A stretch of 16,753 bases of DNA from assembly GCA_049964535.1 (NCBI GenBank), contig JBMFXG010000037.1, forward strand, positions 1 to 16,753. The letters run 5' to 3'. A model generated the notes under the pieces. It saw only the letters and a list, made by a program, of their open reading frames with translations. It had not been told where the DNA came from and did not search any database. Within the stretch, counting starts at the first letter, position 1. Each line of letters starts with the position of its first letter. Of this stretch, positions 1 to 5,771 are shown piece after piece. Source of the stretch: JAJYZP01 sp049964535. GTDB taxonomy: Bacteria; Actinomycetota; Acidimicrobiia; Acidimicrobiales; Acidimicrobiaceae. The translations under genes and the position numbers were made by a program.

Positions 1-153
1 AACGAGTATCGTCCTCATAGTTCCTTGGGCTATCTCTCTCCCAAGGAGTTCGTGGCGCTACCACTGAGCGAACAGCGACGACAACTCCGTAGCGCCAAAC
101 AGCGACCACGTGTGTGGTGGGAACTGCGGAAGGAGAAGATGGTCGCGGCATAA
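1..153 (+). CDS. IS3-family transposase OrfB, C-terminal end (copy 1, cut by window edge)
   Basis: This is the last 50 codons of an IS3-type OrfB (DDE integrase), entering from the left edge and ending at TAA 151-153. The reading begins NEYRPHSSLGYLSPKEF, the characteristic segment after the catalytic Glu in IS3 transposases (YNxxRPHSSLGYxxP). It aligns with the second copy from base 730 on; the two are nearly identical at first but diverge at the C-terminus (KEKMVAA against ELREDAIAA), with a 6-nt length difference. They are therefore related but separately evolved copies. The DDE core of this copy lies outside the window, so its integrity cannot be judged. Confidence 0.9.
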   Translation, partial: NEYRPHSSLGYLSPKEFVALPLSEQRRQLRSAKQRPRVWWELRKEKMVAA

Positions 154-307
154 CCGAACAAAGCCAAACTCCTCCCACCCCTCCTGCTCGTCTTTCCGCT
201 GTAGGAAACATCCAAGAGAGCAGGAGGGGTGGGAGGAGTAATCTCAACAACAAGAACCGAAGGCAGAACTCACAGAGACAGTGGATCAGCTATTGGGGAC
301 CCCTCAC
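154..307 (+). mobile_element. Right end of IS3-family element, copy 1
   Basis: This is the non-coding tail downstream of the first OrfB stop. The same tail recurs after the second OrfB (889-1042), and similarity ends abruptly at 307 and 1042, which defines the element's right boundary. The last bases read ttggggacccctca, ending in CA as expected for IS3-type ends. It contains a long hairpin (168-239). No target-site duplication can be checked because the matching left end is outside the window. Confidence 0.75.
168..239. repeat. 22-bp perfect hairpin downstream of transposase, copy 1 (28-nt loop, orientation A)
   Basis: The left arm 168-189 and right arm 218-239 are perfect reverse complements over 22 bp. 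The right arm is an all-purine G/A-rich run apart from one C and two T bases. The 28-nt loop is 190-217 and begins gtctttccgctgtagg. The stem lies 14 nt past the OrfB stop and could act as a terminator or as a block to outside transcription into the element, but no U-tract follows it. The loop is the reverse complement of the loop in the second copy. Confidence 0.9.
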
Positions 308-309
308 AT

Positions 310-888
310 CAGCCCACGTCAGTCAATGTGTGTTGGGCTATGGACTTCCAGTTCGACCAGACGAGAGATACCCGTCCCATCAAGCTCTTGAACATTATTG
401 ATGAGTACTCAAGAGAGAGCCTCTGTATTTCAGCATCACGATCGATTGACGCCAAGGGAGTGCTTGCGCACTTAGATGATCTGGTAGCCACCAGAGGAGC
501 ACCGAAGTACCTGCGGGTTGATAACGGTCCAGAGTTCATTGCACACGCTCTTTCGGACTTCTGTGAGGAGTTGGGAGTGACCCTGTGGTTTACCATTCCG
601 GGATCCCCATGGCAAAACGGCAAGGTTGAGTCCTTCAACGGAAGACTGAGGGATGAGATGTTGAATGGAGAGCTCTTCGACAGCATCACCGAAGCTCAGC
701 TCCTCTTGGACCATTGGCAACGTGAATACAACGAGTATCGTCCTCATAGTTCCTTGGGCTATCTCTCTCCCAAGGAGTTCGTGGCGCTACCACTGAGCGA
801 ACAGCGGCGGCAACTCCGTAGCGCCAAACGGCGACCACGTGCTTGGTGGGAGCTGCGGGAACTGCGGGAGGATGCCATCGCGGCGTAA
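310..888 (+). pseudogene. IS3-family transposase OrfB, N-terminally truncated (DDE core retained)
   Basis: About 192 codons of an IS3-type OrfB with the integrase core (rve). The first Asp is in CWAMDFQFDQ, the second in LRVDNGPEF and the Glu in WQNGKVESFNGRLRDE, so the D-D-E triad with the usual second-D-to-E spacing is present. It resembles the IS407/IS51-like group by SPWQNGxVESFNGRLRDE and RPHSSLGYLSPKEF. A full OrfB is about 270-300 residues, and the DNA-binding N-terminal region is missing. The open frame runs back to 229, but everything before about 308 is the tail of copy 1, so the ATG-initiated fusion there is not the native start. It is probably inactive, because no OrfA and no frameshift signal remain. 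Confidence 0.88.
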
Positions 889-902
889 CCCAACAAAGCC
901 AA

Positions 903-974
903 ACTCCTCCCACCCCTCCTGCTCTCTTGGATGTTTTCTACAGCGGAAAGACGAGCAGGAGGAGTAGGAGGAGT
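903..974. repeat. Hairpin downstream of transposase, copy 2 (28-nt loop, orientation B, inverted)
   Basis: The left arm 903-924 is identical to that of copy 1. The right arm 953-974 matches it at 20 of 22 positions, with A instead of G at 963 and 966. The 28-nt loop 925-952 (starting tcttggatgttttctac) matches the reverse complement of the copy 1 loop at 27 of 28 positions and shows no direct-orientation similarity to it. The flanks on both sides are direct repeats of those around copy 1, so only the loop is inverted. Confidence 0.9.
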
Positions 975-1043
975 AATCTCAACAACGATAACCAAGGGCA
1001 GAACTCACAGAGACAGTGGATCAGCTATTGGGGACCCCTCACG

Positions 1044-1370
1044 GTGATCAGTGAGCGTCCAGGTCCCCTTGGGACAGTGCTCTGTGACACAGTGCATCCG
1101 GTGTTTCTTCCACTTGATCCGCATCTGTGTTCCCCCAAAGGGAAGATCAACGTAGGTGACAACGCTTCGGTCTTTCACCTGTGCAGGTGAAAGGCACGTT
1201 GGACAGGTCACTCCTGAGACGACTTGTTCAATCGCAATCTCAGCAAGAGGACCCCGTCGTTGGTAGTGAAGGACCCGTATCCCTTTCAAGCCAACAAGTG
1301 CGTTACAGATATCGCTAGGATCGACCAAGGCAGGGGCACTTGGCAGGACTTTCTTTTGTTTCACACCCAA
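1044..1370 (-). pseudogene. ISL3-family transposase, N-terminal fragment
   Basis: 109 codons from a TTG at 1370 (GTG at 1364 is an alternative) match the N-terminal part of ISL3 transposases. A zinc-binding module is visible as CPTC, then about 35 residues later HRMHC followed by CPKGTWT. ISL3 transposases are normally about 400-430 residues, so three quarters is missing. The natural reading ends at Thr-Asp-His (1044-1046); the following residues seen in the open frame down to 1005 come from the IS3 right end. The frame is open upstream of TTG to a TAG near 1436, so the exact start is uncertain. Non-functional. Confidence 0.8.
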
Positions 1371-1423
1371 AGAAGCTACAGGTGCTCCTGTCTCAGATCC
1401 ATCTACGACAGGGCTAGCTAAAA

Positions 1424-1453
1424 GCCCTAGACCCCGCTAAATGCTGAAGAGCC
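1424..1453 (-). repeat. ISL3-family terminal inverted repeat
   Basis: On the minus strand this end begins GGCTCTTCAGCATTTAGCGG and runs to about 1424. The GGCTCTTC start and its position about 80 nt upstream of an ISL3-type transposase frame support the call. Only one end is in the window. Confidence 0.7.
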
Positions 1454-1912
1454 GACTTAGCTCCGAAAAGCAGGCTCGATGGTGAATCGATCGACGCGTC
1501 GCATGCGAGGGAATGACGCACTTCATTGACATTGTCGCATCGTATGCCGTCATCTCTATCATCTCTCGAGCGATACCGTTGATTCCCTCAAACTGTAATC
1601 AGCGCGAGGCAACCGAGTACCTTCGGGTGCGTGACCACACTCCGCCTCAGCCTGCGCAGTAGACAGCCAGCAAGGTACGTTCGATGCTCGCCATCGGAGG
1701 ATAGCGTAGGTCCATATTCTCGTAGAACTTTGTGTAACGCCGCAGGTTTCGCAAAGCACACTTCTCCGATGCAAACGGCAGGTATTGAAAGACCAGTTCG
1801 GCTCTAGCGACCCACCACGTACGAAACTACGGCTACAGCTTCCTTTGCAGAGGAAGCAAAAACTCACTCACTACCCCAGACTGTCAACTAACGAGAATAC
1901 CGTTTAGCAAGG
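1454..1912. other. Gene-poor stretch between IS remnants and the DUF3039 region
   Basis: No convincing intact gene is seen. The open frame on the minus strand at 1559-1867 is Cys/Ser/Arg-rich and low in hydrophobics, which looks like an out-of-frame shadow. A neighbouring minus frame (1647-1826) reads more like decayed protein. No tRNA-like sequence or inverted repeat strong enough to call was found. Confidence 0.5.
1647..1826 (-). pseudogene. Possible decayed coding fragment, unidentified
   Basis: Between a TAG (1827-1829) and a TGA (1647-1649) the minus strand reads 59 residues with protein-like composition, including VARAELVFQYLPFASEKCAL and RRYTKFYENMDLRYPP, with no start codon near its beginning. 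This could be the C-terminal piece of a lost gene, perhaps another mobile-element protein, but I do not recognise the family. The call rests only on residue composition. Confidence 0.2.
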
Positions 1913-2179
1913 CTAAGATATCAAAGAACACGAAGAACCACACCAAAGCCAACCATAGAGACCAAAGCCAACCATAGAGATTGCGCCAGGTTCTGTCGAG
2001 CGGAGGAATCGCTCGCTCATCAAAAAATGAGCCGGAGGGTCTACTACTCGCATCCTGAAAGCAGCACCAAACGCTCGAGCAACACGATATCTGAACTGCT
2101 CTCGGAGGTTCTTGCGCATCCCTCTCGCGTTTGCCCAGCGGTCGAACTGTCGGCCTCGCTGATGAGGACCGCGCCTCAC
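1913..2179 (-). CDS. Small ORF coupled to DUF3039 gene, unknown
   Basis: A GTG at 2179-2177 overlaps the DUF3039 stop codon (GTGA overlap), giving about 88 residues that end at TAG 1913-1915. The first 45 residues are Arg-rich (for example RQFDRWANARGMRKNLREQF), and a short hydrophobic Gly/Trp/Leu stretch follows near the C-terminus. The tandem 19-bp duplication (1942-1979) lies in its 3' end. A second minus frame ending at 1884 gives a better transmembrane-like segment (NLYGWLWSLWLALVWFFVFF), so the duplication may have switched frames. DUF3039 genes often have a small membrane-protein neighbour, but I cannot match this one to a family. It may equally be non-coding. Confidence 0.3.
   Translation of the reverse strand: MRRGPHQRGRQFDRWANARGMRKNLREQFRYRVARAFGAAFRMRVVDPPAHFLMSERFLRSTEPGAISMVGFGLYGWLWCGSSCSLIS
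1942..1979. repeat. Tandem duplication of a 19-bp unit
   Basis: The unit accaaagccaaccatagag occurs twice in perfect head-to-tail order (1942-1960 and 1961-1979). Because 19 is not a multiple of 3, the duplication shifts any reading frame crossing it. It lies inside the weak minus-strand ORF downstream of the DUF3039 gene. Confidence 0.95.
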
Positions 2180-2433
2180 ATCGACGGAATCTTCCAACCC
2201 TTAGCGGTAGCAACTTCCTTGCAGGTCGGACAGAGGGGATACCGCTTAGGGTCACGGTCCGGTACCCAGGTCTTTCCACAGAGGGCGGTACAAGGTTTTC
2301 CCGTAATGATCGCCTCAGTCACGGCCGAAGCCGGAAGAACGATATGGGCCATTCGGTCTCGATCCTCAAAGTCAGCGGGAGCGATCCGTTCCTCTATATC
2401 AACATCTGCCACAACCACAATACTAACGGTCAC
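2176..2433 (-). CDS. DUF3039 domain-containing protein
   Basis: 85 residues from GTG 2433; a TAG directly precedes it in frame, so the start cannot lie further upstream, and GTG codons at residues 6 and 8 are alternatives. The family core is clear: an MAHIVLPASAVTEAIITGKP segment, then TALCGKTWVPDRDPKRYPLC, then CPTCKEV. The three Cys residues (one in ALCGK, two in PLCPTCK) with preceding His resemble a small zinc-binding site. The family is conserved in Actinobacteria and has no established function. The gene is divergent from the ABC-F gene with an 85-bp gap that must hold both promoters. No obvious Shine-Dalgarno sequence precedes the GTG, so the mRNA may be leaderless. Identification is confident and function unknown. 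Confidence 0.9.
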   Translation of the reverse strand: MTVSIVVVADVDIEERIAPADFEDRDRMAHIVLPASAVTEAIITGKPCTALCGKTWVPDRDPKRYPLCPTCKEVATAKGWKIPSM

Positions 2434-2518
2434 CTATGCCAGATTCAACGGTTCCGGTCGTCGAACTCCGATGCACTGGGTAGCCTGGTACCACCCCAAG
2501 CGAAGTCAGAGACCCTTC

Positions 2519-4117
2519 ATGCTCAGAGTAGAAAAACTGGAAATTCACCTTGGCTCCCGGCAACTTCTCGGAGGTGCCAGCTTCTCACTCGCCAAAGGCG
2601 ATAAGGTCGCACTCGTCGGTAGGAATGGAGCCGGAAAGTCAACGATGCTCGCTGTGCTGCTTGGGCATGCATCGTCTGCCATATCGTACAAAGGCGAGAT
2701 TGAGCTTCAAGGTACCGTCGGCTTCCTTCCCCAAGACGTCGATGACGAAGGGCTCGGCCTCGAACCCTTCGGACTCTCCCATATCCTCTCGGCGAGGAAT
2801 CTCGACCGGATCGAGCATGAGATTCACGTAGCTCAAAACGCTCTCGAAAGTGACCCGACTACTGAAAATATTCAGCGGCTCGTCGATCTCCAAGACGAGT
2901 TCGGACGTCTCGGCGGTTACGAGTCAGAGTCCAAGATCGTTCGACTTATGAACGGCGTCGGCTTGGACGAAGAGCAGCTCCTTGCAGAGCTCGGCTCCCT
3001 CTCTGGAGGCCAACGTCGCCGACTCGAGCTCGTTCGCGTCCTCTACCAAGACCCCGATATCATGATCCTCGACGAGCCCACGAACCACCTTGACCTCAAG
3101 GCAAAGGCTTGGCTCATGTCTGAGCTCACCTCCTACCAGGGAGGCCTCCTCGTCGTCTCCCACGACCTCTCTCTCCTTGATCGCGCCGTGACTCGAGTTT
3201 TCAACTTAGAAGGCGCAAAGCTCGAGCAGTTCAAGGGCAACTACAGCGCATATCTCAAGTTCGTAGAGGAGGACACGCTTCGTCGATCGAAGACCGCAAC
3301 GCTCGAGGACAAAGAGATCAAAAGACTGAAGACGCTCGCCGACTCTATGCGAGGCCAAACGGCAGCGCGTGCAAAGACCGCCCACGCTCTCGACACCCGC
3401 GTCGAGCGACTCCAGTCGCATCGGACCGAGGTACGAAGCGCCGCAAGCAAGCTGAAATTCCGTCTACCGGAACCGCCACGCGCCGGCCGCACGGTCTTGG
3501 AGATCGAAGATCTCTCAATTCGATACGACGATCTCGTGGTGCTACCATCGCTCACCCTCGGGCTTGAACGGGGCGTACGTCTCGTTGTCATCGGTAGGAA
3601 CGGTGCGGGAAAGTCATCTCTGCTCAGGTGCCTGGCAGGAGTCCAAAAGCCATCGAGCGGGAAGATCCGGCTCGGTCACAACGTTCACCTCGGGTACTTC
3701 GCTCAAGAGCACGAAGAGATCGACTACGAAACAACCGTCCTCGGCAACCTTGCGAACTCCGTTCTCGTTCAAGAGAAGGAACGTCGAGCGATCCTCGGGT
3801 CCTTCGGTCTCACGAGTGCACACATGGATGAGAATCCGGCGTCGCTCTCCGGAGGAGAACGCACGAAGCTCTCGCTTGCAAAGATCGCAGCCGGGACGAA
3901 CAACCTCCTCATTTTGGATGAGCCGTCCAACAACTTGGACCCACGTGCGCGCAAAGCCGTTGGCGAGATGTTGGCCCACTGGGACGGAAGCTCTATTCTT
4001 GTGTCGCACGACCGAGCCTTCGTCGAAGCATTCCGCCCATCTCATGCCTTGCTCTTGCCAGAGCGCAAATTCACCTACTGGCAAGAGTCCATGCTCGAGC
4101 TCATCGAGCTCATCTAG
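2519..4117 (+). CDS. ABC-F family ATP-binding protein
   Basis: 532 residues carrying two fused ABC ATPase domains and no membrane segment, the ABC-F layout; these proteins bind the ribosome at the E site and act in translation or antibiotic protection. Domain 1 has Walker A GRNGAGKST (34-42), signature LSGGQ (161-165), Walker B IMILDEPTNHLD (181-192) and the switch His in VVSHD. A charged helical linker covers about 238-305. Domain 2 has Walker A GRNGAGKSS (359-367), signature LSGGE (443-447), Walker B LLILDEPSNNLD and VSHD (495-498). Both catalytic Glu residues are present. The EttA-type arm insertion is not evident. The start is ATG 2519; the frame is open back to 2027, but that overlaps the opposite-strand DUF3039 gene and is not ABC-F-like. 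ATG 2471 is an alternative. It could be housekeeping or drug-protective; the sequence alone does not say. Confidence 0.95.
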   Translation: MLRVEKLEIHLGSRQLLGGASFSLAKGDKVALVGRNGAGKSTMLAVLLGHASSAISYKGEIELQGTVGFLPQDVDDEGLGLEPFGLSHILSARNLDRIEHEIHVAQNALESDPTTENIQRLVDLQDEFGRLGGYESESKIVRLMNGVGLDEEQLLAELGSLSGGQRRRLELVRVLYQDPDIMILDEPTNHLDLKAKAWLMSELTSYQGGLLVVSHDLSLLDRAVTRVFNLEGAKLEQFKGNYSAYLKFVEEDTLRRSKTATLEDKEIKRLKTLADSMRGQTAARAKTAHALDTRVERLQSHRTEVRSAASKLKFRLPEPPRAGRTVLEIEDLSIRYDDLVVLPSLTLGLERGVRLVVIGRNGAGKSSLLRCLAGVQKPSSGKIRLGHNVHLGYFAQEHEEIDYETTVLGNLANSVLVQEKERRAILGSFGLTSAHMDENPASLSGGERTKLSLAKIAAGTNNLLILDEPSNNLDPRARKAVGEMLAHWDGSSILVSHDRAFVEAFRPSHALLLPERKFTYWQESMLELIELI

Positions 4118-4154
4118 ATCTGCCTGCACACTTACGAGACGACTCGGATTCGCC

Positions 4155-4183
4155 CCTCTCGTCATCGAGCATGACCCGAGAGG
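4155..4183. terminator. Hairpin between convergent ABC-F and Dabb genes
   Basis: Perfect 7-bp arms cctctcg (4155-4161) and cgagagg (4177-4183) enclose 15 nt, with a secondary tcat/atga pairing inside. It sits in the 88-bp gap between two converging stop codons, where a bidirectional terminator is expected. There is no T-run on either side, so the assignment rests on position and symmetry. Confidence 0.4.
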
Positions 4184-4205
4184 CAACCCCTAGGCAGGGC
4201 CGCCG

Positions 4206-4532
4206 TCAGCTACGTAGTGAGAAGTCTGTCCGATCTGATAGTGCATAATCGAATGCCAACACCTCGCAGTGACGCTCACCGATCCACTCGACAAACGCTA
4301 CATGACTCGGATGGACTCGGTAGGCCTCCAAAGCGTCCAGATCATCGAACTCGCTCTGAAGTAGGTACTGAAAGCCAAAGGTACGTGCCCCGGTGATATC
4401 TGTACCGAATCGACAGACTCCGAGCCCGTCAATGACCGACGGAAAACCTTCGACCATTGCAGTCATGGTGGACTCATCTTCGGATGACAGGGGGGTGGGA
4501 AACCGAAACAGGACAACATGGAGAATACTCAT
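4206..4532 (-). CDS. Dabb-domain (stress-responsive alpha/beta barrel) protein
   Basis: 108 residues spanning a single Dabb (dimeric ferredoxin-like barrel) domain. Family features are the N-terminal strand ILHVVLFRF (3-11), a central GLGVCRFGTDI region, and the strand-plus-helix block QSEFDDLDALEAYRVHPSHV (59-78), in which HPxH is the usual signature. Dabb proteins form small dimers; a few are enzymes (such as plant olivetolic acid cyclase) and most are uncharacterised. The start is ATG 4532, with AGAGG about 10 nt upstream. The gene converges on the ABC-F gene. The minus-strand region upstream (4533-4862) holds a broken reading frame, possibly a former operon partner. The family call is secure; the substrate is unknown. 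Confidence 0.88.
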   Translation of the reverse strand: MSILHVVLFRFPTPLSSEDESTMTAMVEGFPSVIDGLGVCRFGTDITGARTFGFQYLLQSEFDDLDALEAYRVHPSHVAFVEWIGERHCEVLAFDYALSDRTDFSLRS

Positions 4533-4649
4533 CGATTACTACCTCTCAAACAACCTACGGTCACATCAAAACTCCATCAAACCACGAACGCTCGCACTCA
4601 CCACGCTCCTTCTCGAAGCGCAGATCTGGGCGCACAGTCTCTGTTCGTT

Positions 4650-4862
4650 TCACACCAACCCAAGGTAGTTGGTGGCCACGTGCCGCTCAGCGATTCCAGG
4701 AAAGGTCCTCCACTCGAGTACCTCCACAGGGCCATCGATAACGCCAGGGCCTCAATAGCTCGTGGCCACAGGTGTTCGCTGGACACACATCAATATCGCT
4801 CGCTCGAGCGCGTCTAACACGCGCAGACCCATGCGCTGTGGTCCTTGCACCCAGAACACCAT
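4650..4862 (-). pseudogene. Possible small gene interrupted by an in-frame TGA
   Basis: On the minus strand ATG 4862 is preceded by AAGGAG with a short 3-nt spacer. It opens a 36-residue frame (MVFWVQGPQRMGLRVLDALE at the start) ending at TGA 4752-4754. The same frame resumes for 33 residues (including VIDGPVEVLEWRTFPGIAER) to TGA 4650-4652. The ribosome site and the protein-like residues on both sides of the stop suggest a small gene killed by a nonsense change. It could also be a genuine 36-residue peptide gene, or chance. It lies upstream of, and on the same strand as, the Dabb gene. No family is recognised. Confidence 0.3.
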
Positions 4863-4948
4863 TTTCTCCTTATCAATAACGCTATGAACGGTGCACGCTC
4901 TTCACATCACGCCCCGCTGTCCACTCAATCATCGAAAAATCTCAGGAA

Positions 4949-4967
4949 AAGCCTCTTCGTGAGGCTT
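4949..4967 (-). terminator. Terminator-like hairpin, minus-strand orientation
   Basis: The perfect 7-bp arms aagcctc and gaggctt flank a 5-nt loop (ttcgt on the plus strand). On the minus strand the 3' arm runs into TTTTCC, a short U-tract, so termination of minus-strand transcripts is more likely. It lies about 90 bp upstream of the small ORF start at 4862, yet no minus-strand gene is visible before it. Confidence 0.35.
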
Positions 4968-5106
4968 GCTGGCGGCGTCGCAATGCACCTGTAGATCGCC
5001 TCCTCTGCGCATCGGACAGCTCGAGGCGCATGAGAGATCTAGCTCTCACTCCGGCATCAACGGACTTTCGCCATGACGACGATCTAGTTCCCTATGGCCA
5101 GAGGTA

Positions 5107-5754
5107 TGAGCACTCAACAAACAGTTTCCTACCTATACCGACCAAGCGAACACCACACTAGGGCCACCAGATCGGTTCGCTACGTCGAATCTGCGCCGCA
5201 TTGAGCAGCTACGAACCGCTTCGCTCAGAACTGAATCAAGCGTGACACCCACAGCTCTCATACGCCCAGTAAGGCAACTCATGGAGTTGGGAAGGTCGTC
5301 CTGCCGTCGGCACGAACCGACTCATCAACCGTTACCACCAAATCGGCTTCTTTTTCATGGCCAGCGTCGAGAGTTCACCGACAAAGTCCAACAATGGGCG
5401 AGCCATATTGAAGGGACGGATATCTCGCTACGGTTCATACATTCCGAGAAAGCACGGTGATCAGCACTGCTTGCCTTCCGCTCGAAGTTGGAGCGCGAAC
5501 CACGCTGCGACGCAGACGATCTCGCTCCAAGCGAGCTCGTCTTCATCCACACGGCAACTACAACACGCAGGGATTGCCTGACAGCACCACAGTACCGCTA
5601 TGTAGATCCAGGGGCCTCCCTCGGGGGAACCGCACAGAGCTTAGCCCCATCTCCGTCGCCGATCCTATATCCGCAAAATCGCTATCCCTTTAGGTCTAGA
5701 ATGAATTTACGAGCCGATTCCCAGTCAATCGGCCTCTGTTCTCAACGATGAGAT
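5107..5754 (+). pseudogene. Possible decayed gene with in-frame TGA, unidentified
   Basis: After a TGA at 5107-5109 the plus-strand frame is open for 116 codons to TGA 5458-5460. It then resumes immediately for 97 codons to TGA 5752-5754, just before the aminotransferase. The residues flanking the inner stop look coherent: WASHIEGTDISLRFIHSEKA before it and LLAFRSKLEREPRCDADDLA after it. A GTG at 5242 is a possible start. The first and last thirds are rich in Ser, Thr, Arg and Pro and less convincing. No domain is recognised, and this may be chance openness. Confidence 0.25.
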
Positions 5755-5771
5755 CACCAGAAGGGACCGCT

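Larger units (their letters stand above)
308..1042 (+). mobile_element. IS3-family element, copy 2, 5'-truncated
   Basis: This second IS3-family copy abuts the right end of copy 1 at about base 308. It lacks the left inverted repeat, OrfA and the N-terminal part of OrfB. It keeps the DDE core, the OrfB stop at 886-888, the post-stop hairpin and the right end at about 1041-1042, where it cuts into an ISL3-family transposase gene. The arrangement suggests insertion into a pre-existing element, or recombination between related copies, followed by loss of the intervening DNA. Confidence 0.75.
1043..1453 (-). mobile_element. ISL3-family element remnant (left end plus 5' part of transposase)
   Basis: Reading the minus strand from 1453, the sequence starts GGCTCTTCAGCATTTAGCGG, the GGCTCTTC start typical of ISL3-family terminal inverted repeats (as in the IS1096 and IS31831 types). 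It continues about 80 nt to a transposase reading frame, which is broken at 1043 by the right end of the truncated IS3 copy. The other ISL3 end is absent, so the usual 8-bp target duplication cannot be tested. Confidence 0.75.
4533..5771. other. 1.2-kb region without an intact gene
   Basis: All frames are short or low in plausibility. Two stretches look like decaying coding sequence, each broken by one in-frame TGA: 4650-4862 on the minus strand and 5107-5754 on the plus strand. Small hairpins occur at 4808-4824 (gcgcgt/acgcgc, 5-nt loop) and 4949-4967. No tRNA, tmRNA, RNase P or riboswitch signature was recognised. Confidence 0.5.

Noticed and set aside
229..309. ATG-initiated N-terminus fused to the truncated transposase
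   Set aside because: These codons are the non-coding right end of the preceding element, which recurs after the second copy; the fusion is accidental.
2027..2518. 164-codon 5' extension of the ABC-F reading frame
   Set aside because: It overlaps the DUF3039 gene on the other strand, has Ser/Thr/Arg-rich shadow-like composition, and ABC-F proteins start at the strand encoded from ATG 2519.
3614..4186. 190-codon minus-strand frame opposite the ABC-F gene
   Set aside because: It is a shadow of a clearly coding ABC domain, caused by codon bias.
5458..5460. Selenocysteine at the in-frame TGA
   Set aside because: No recognised selenoprotein family, no visible SECIS-like stem directly after the codon, and TGA ends many other genes in this window.
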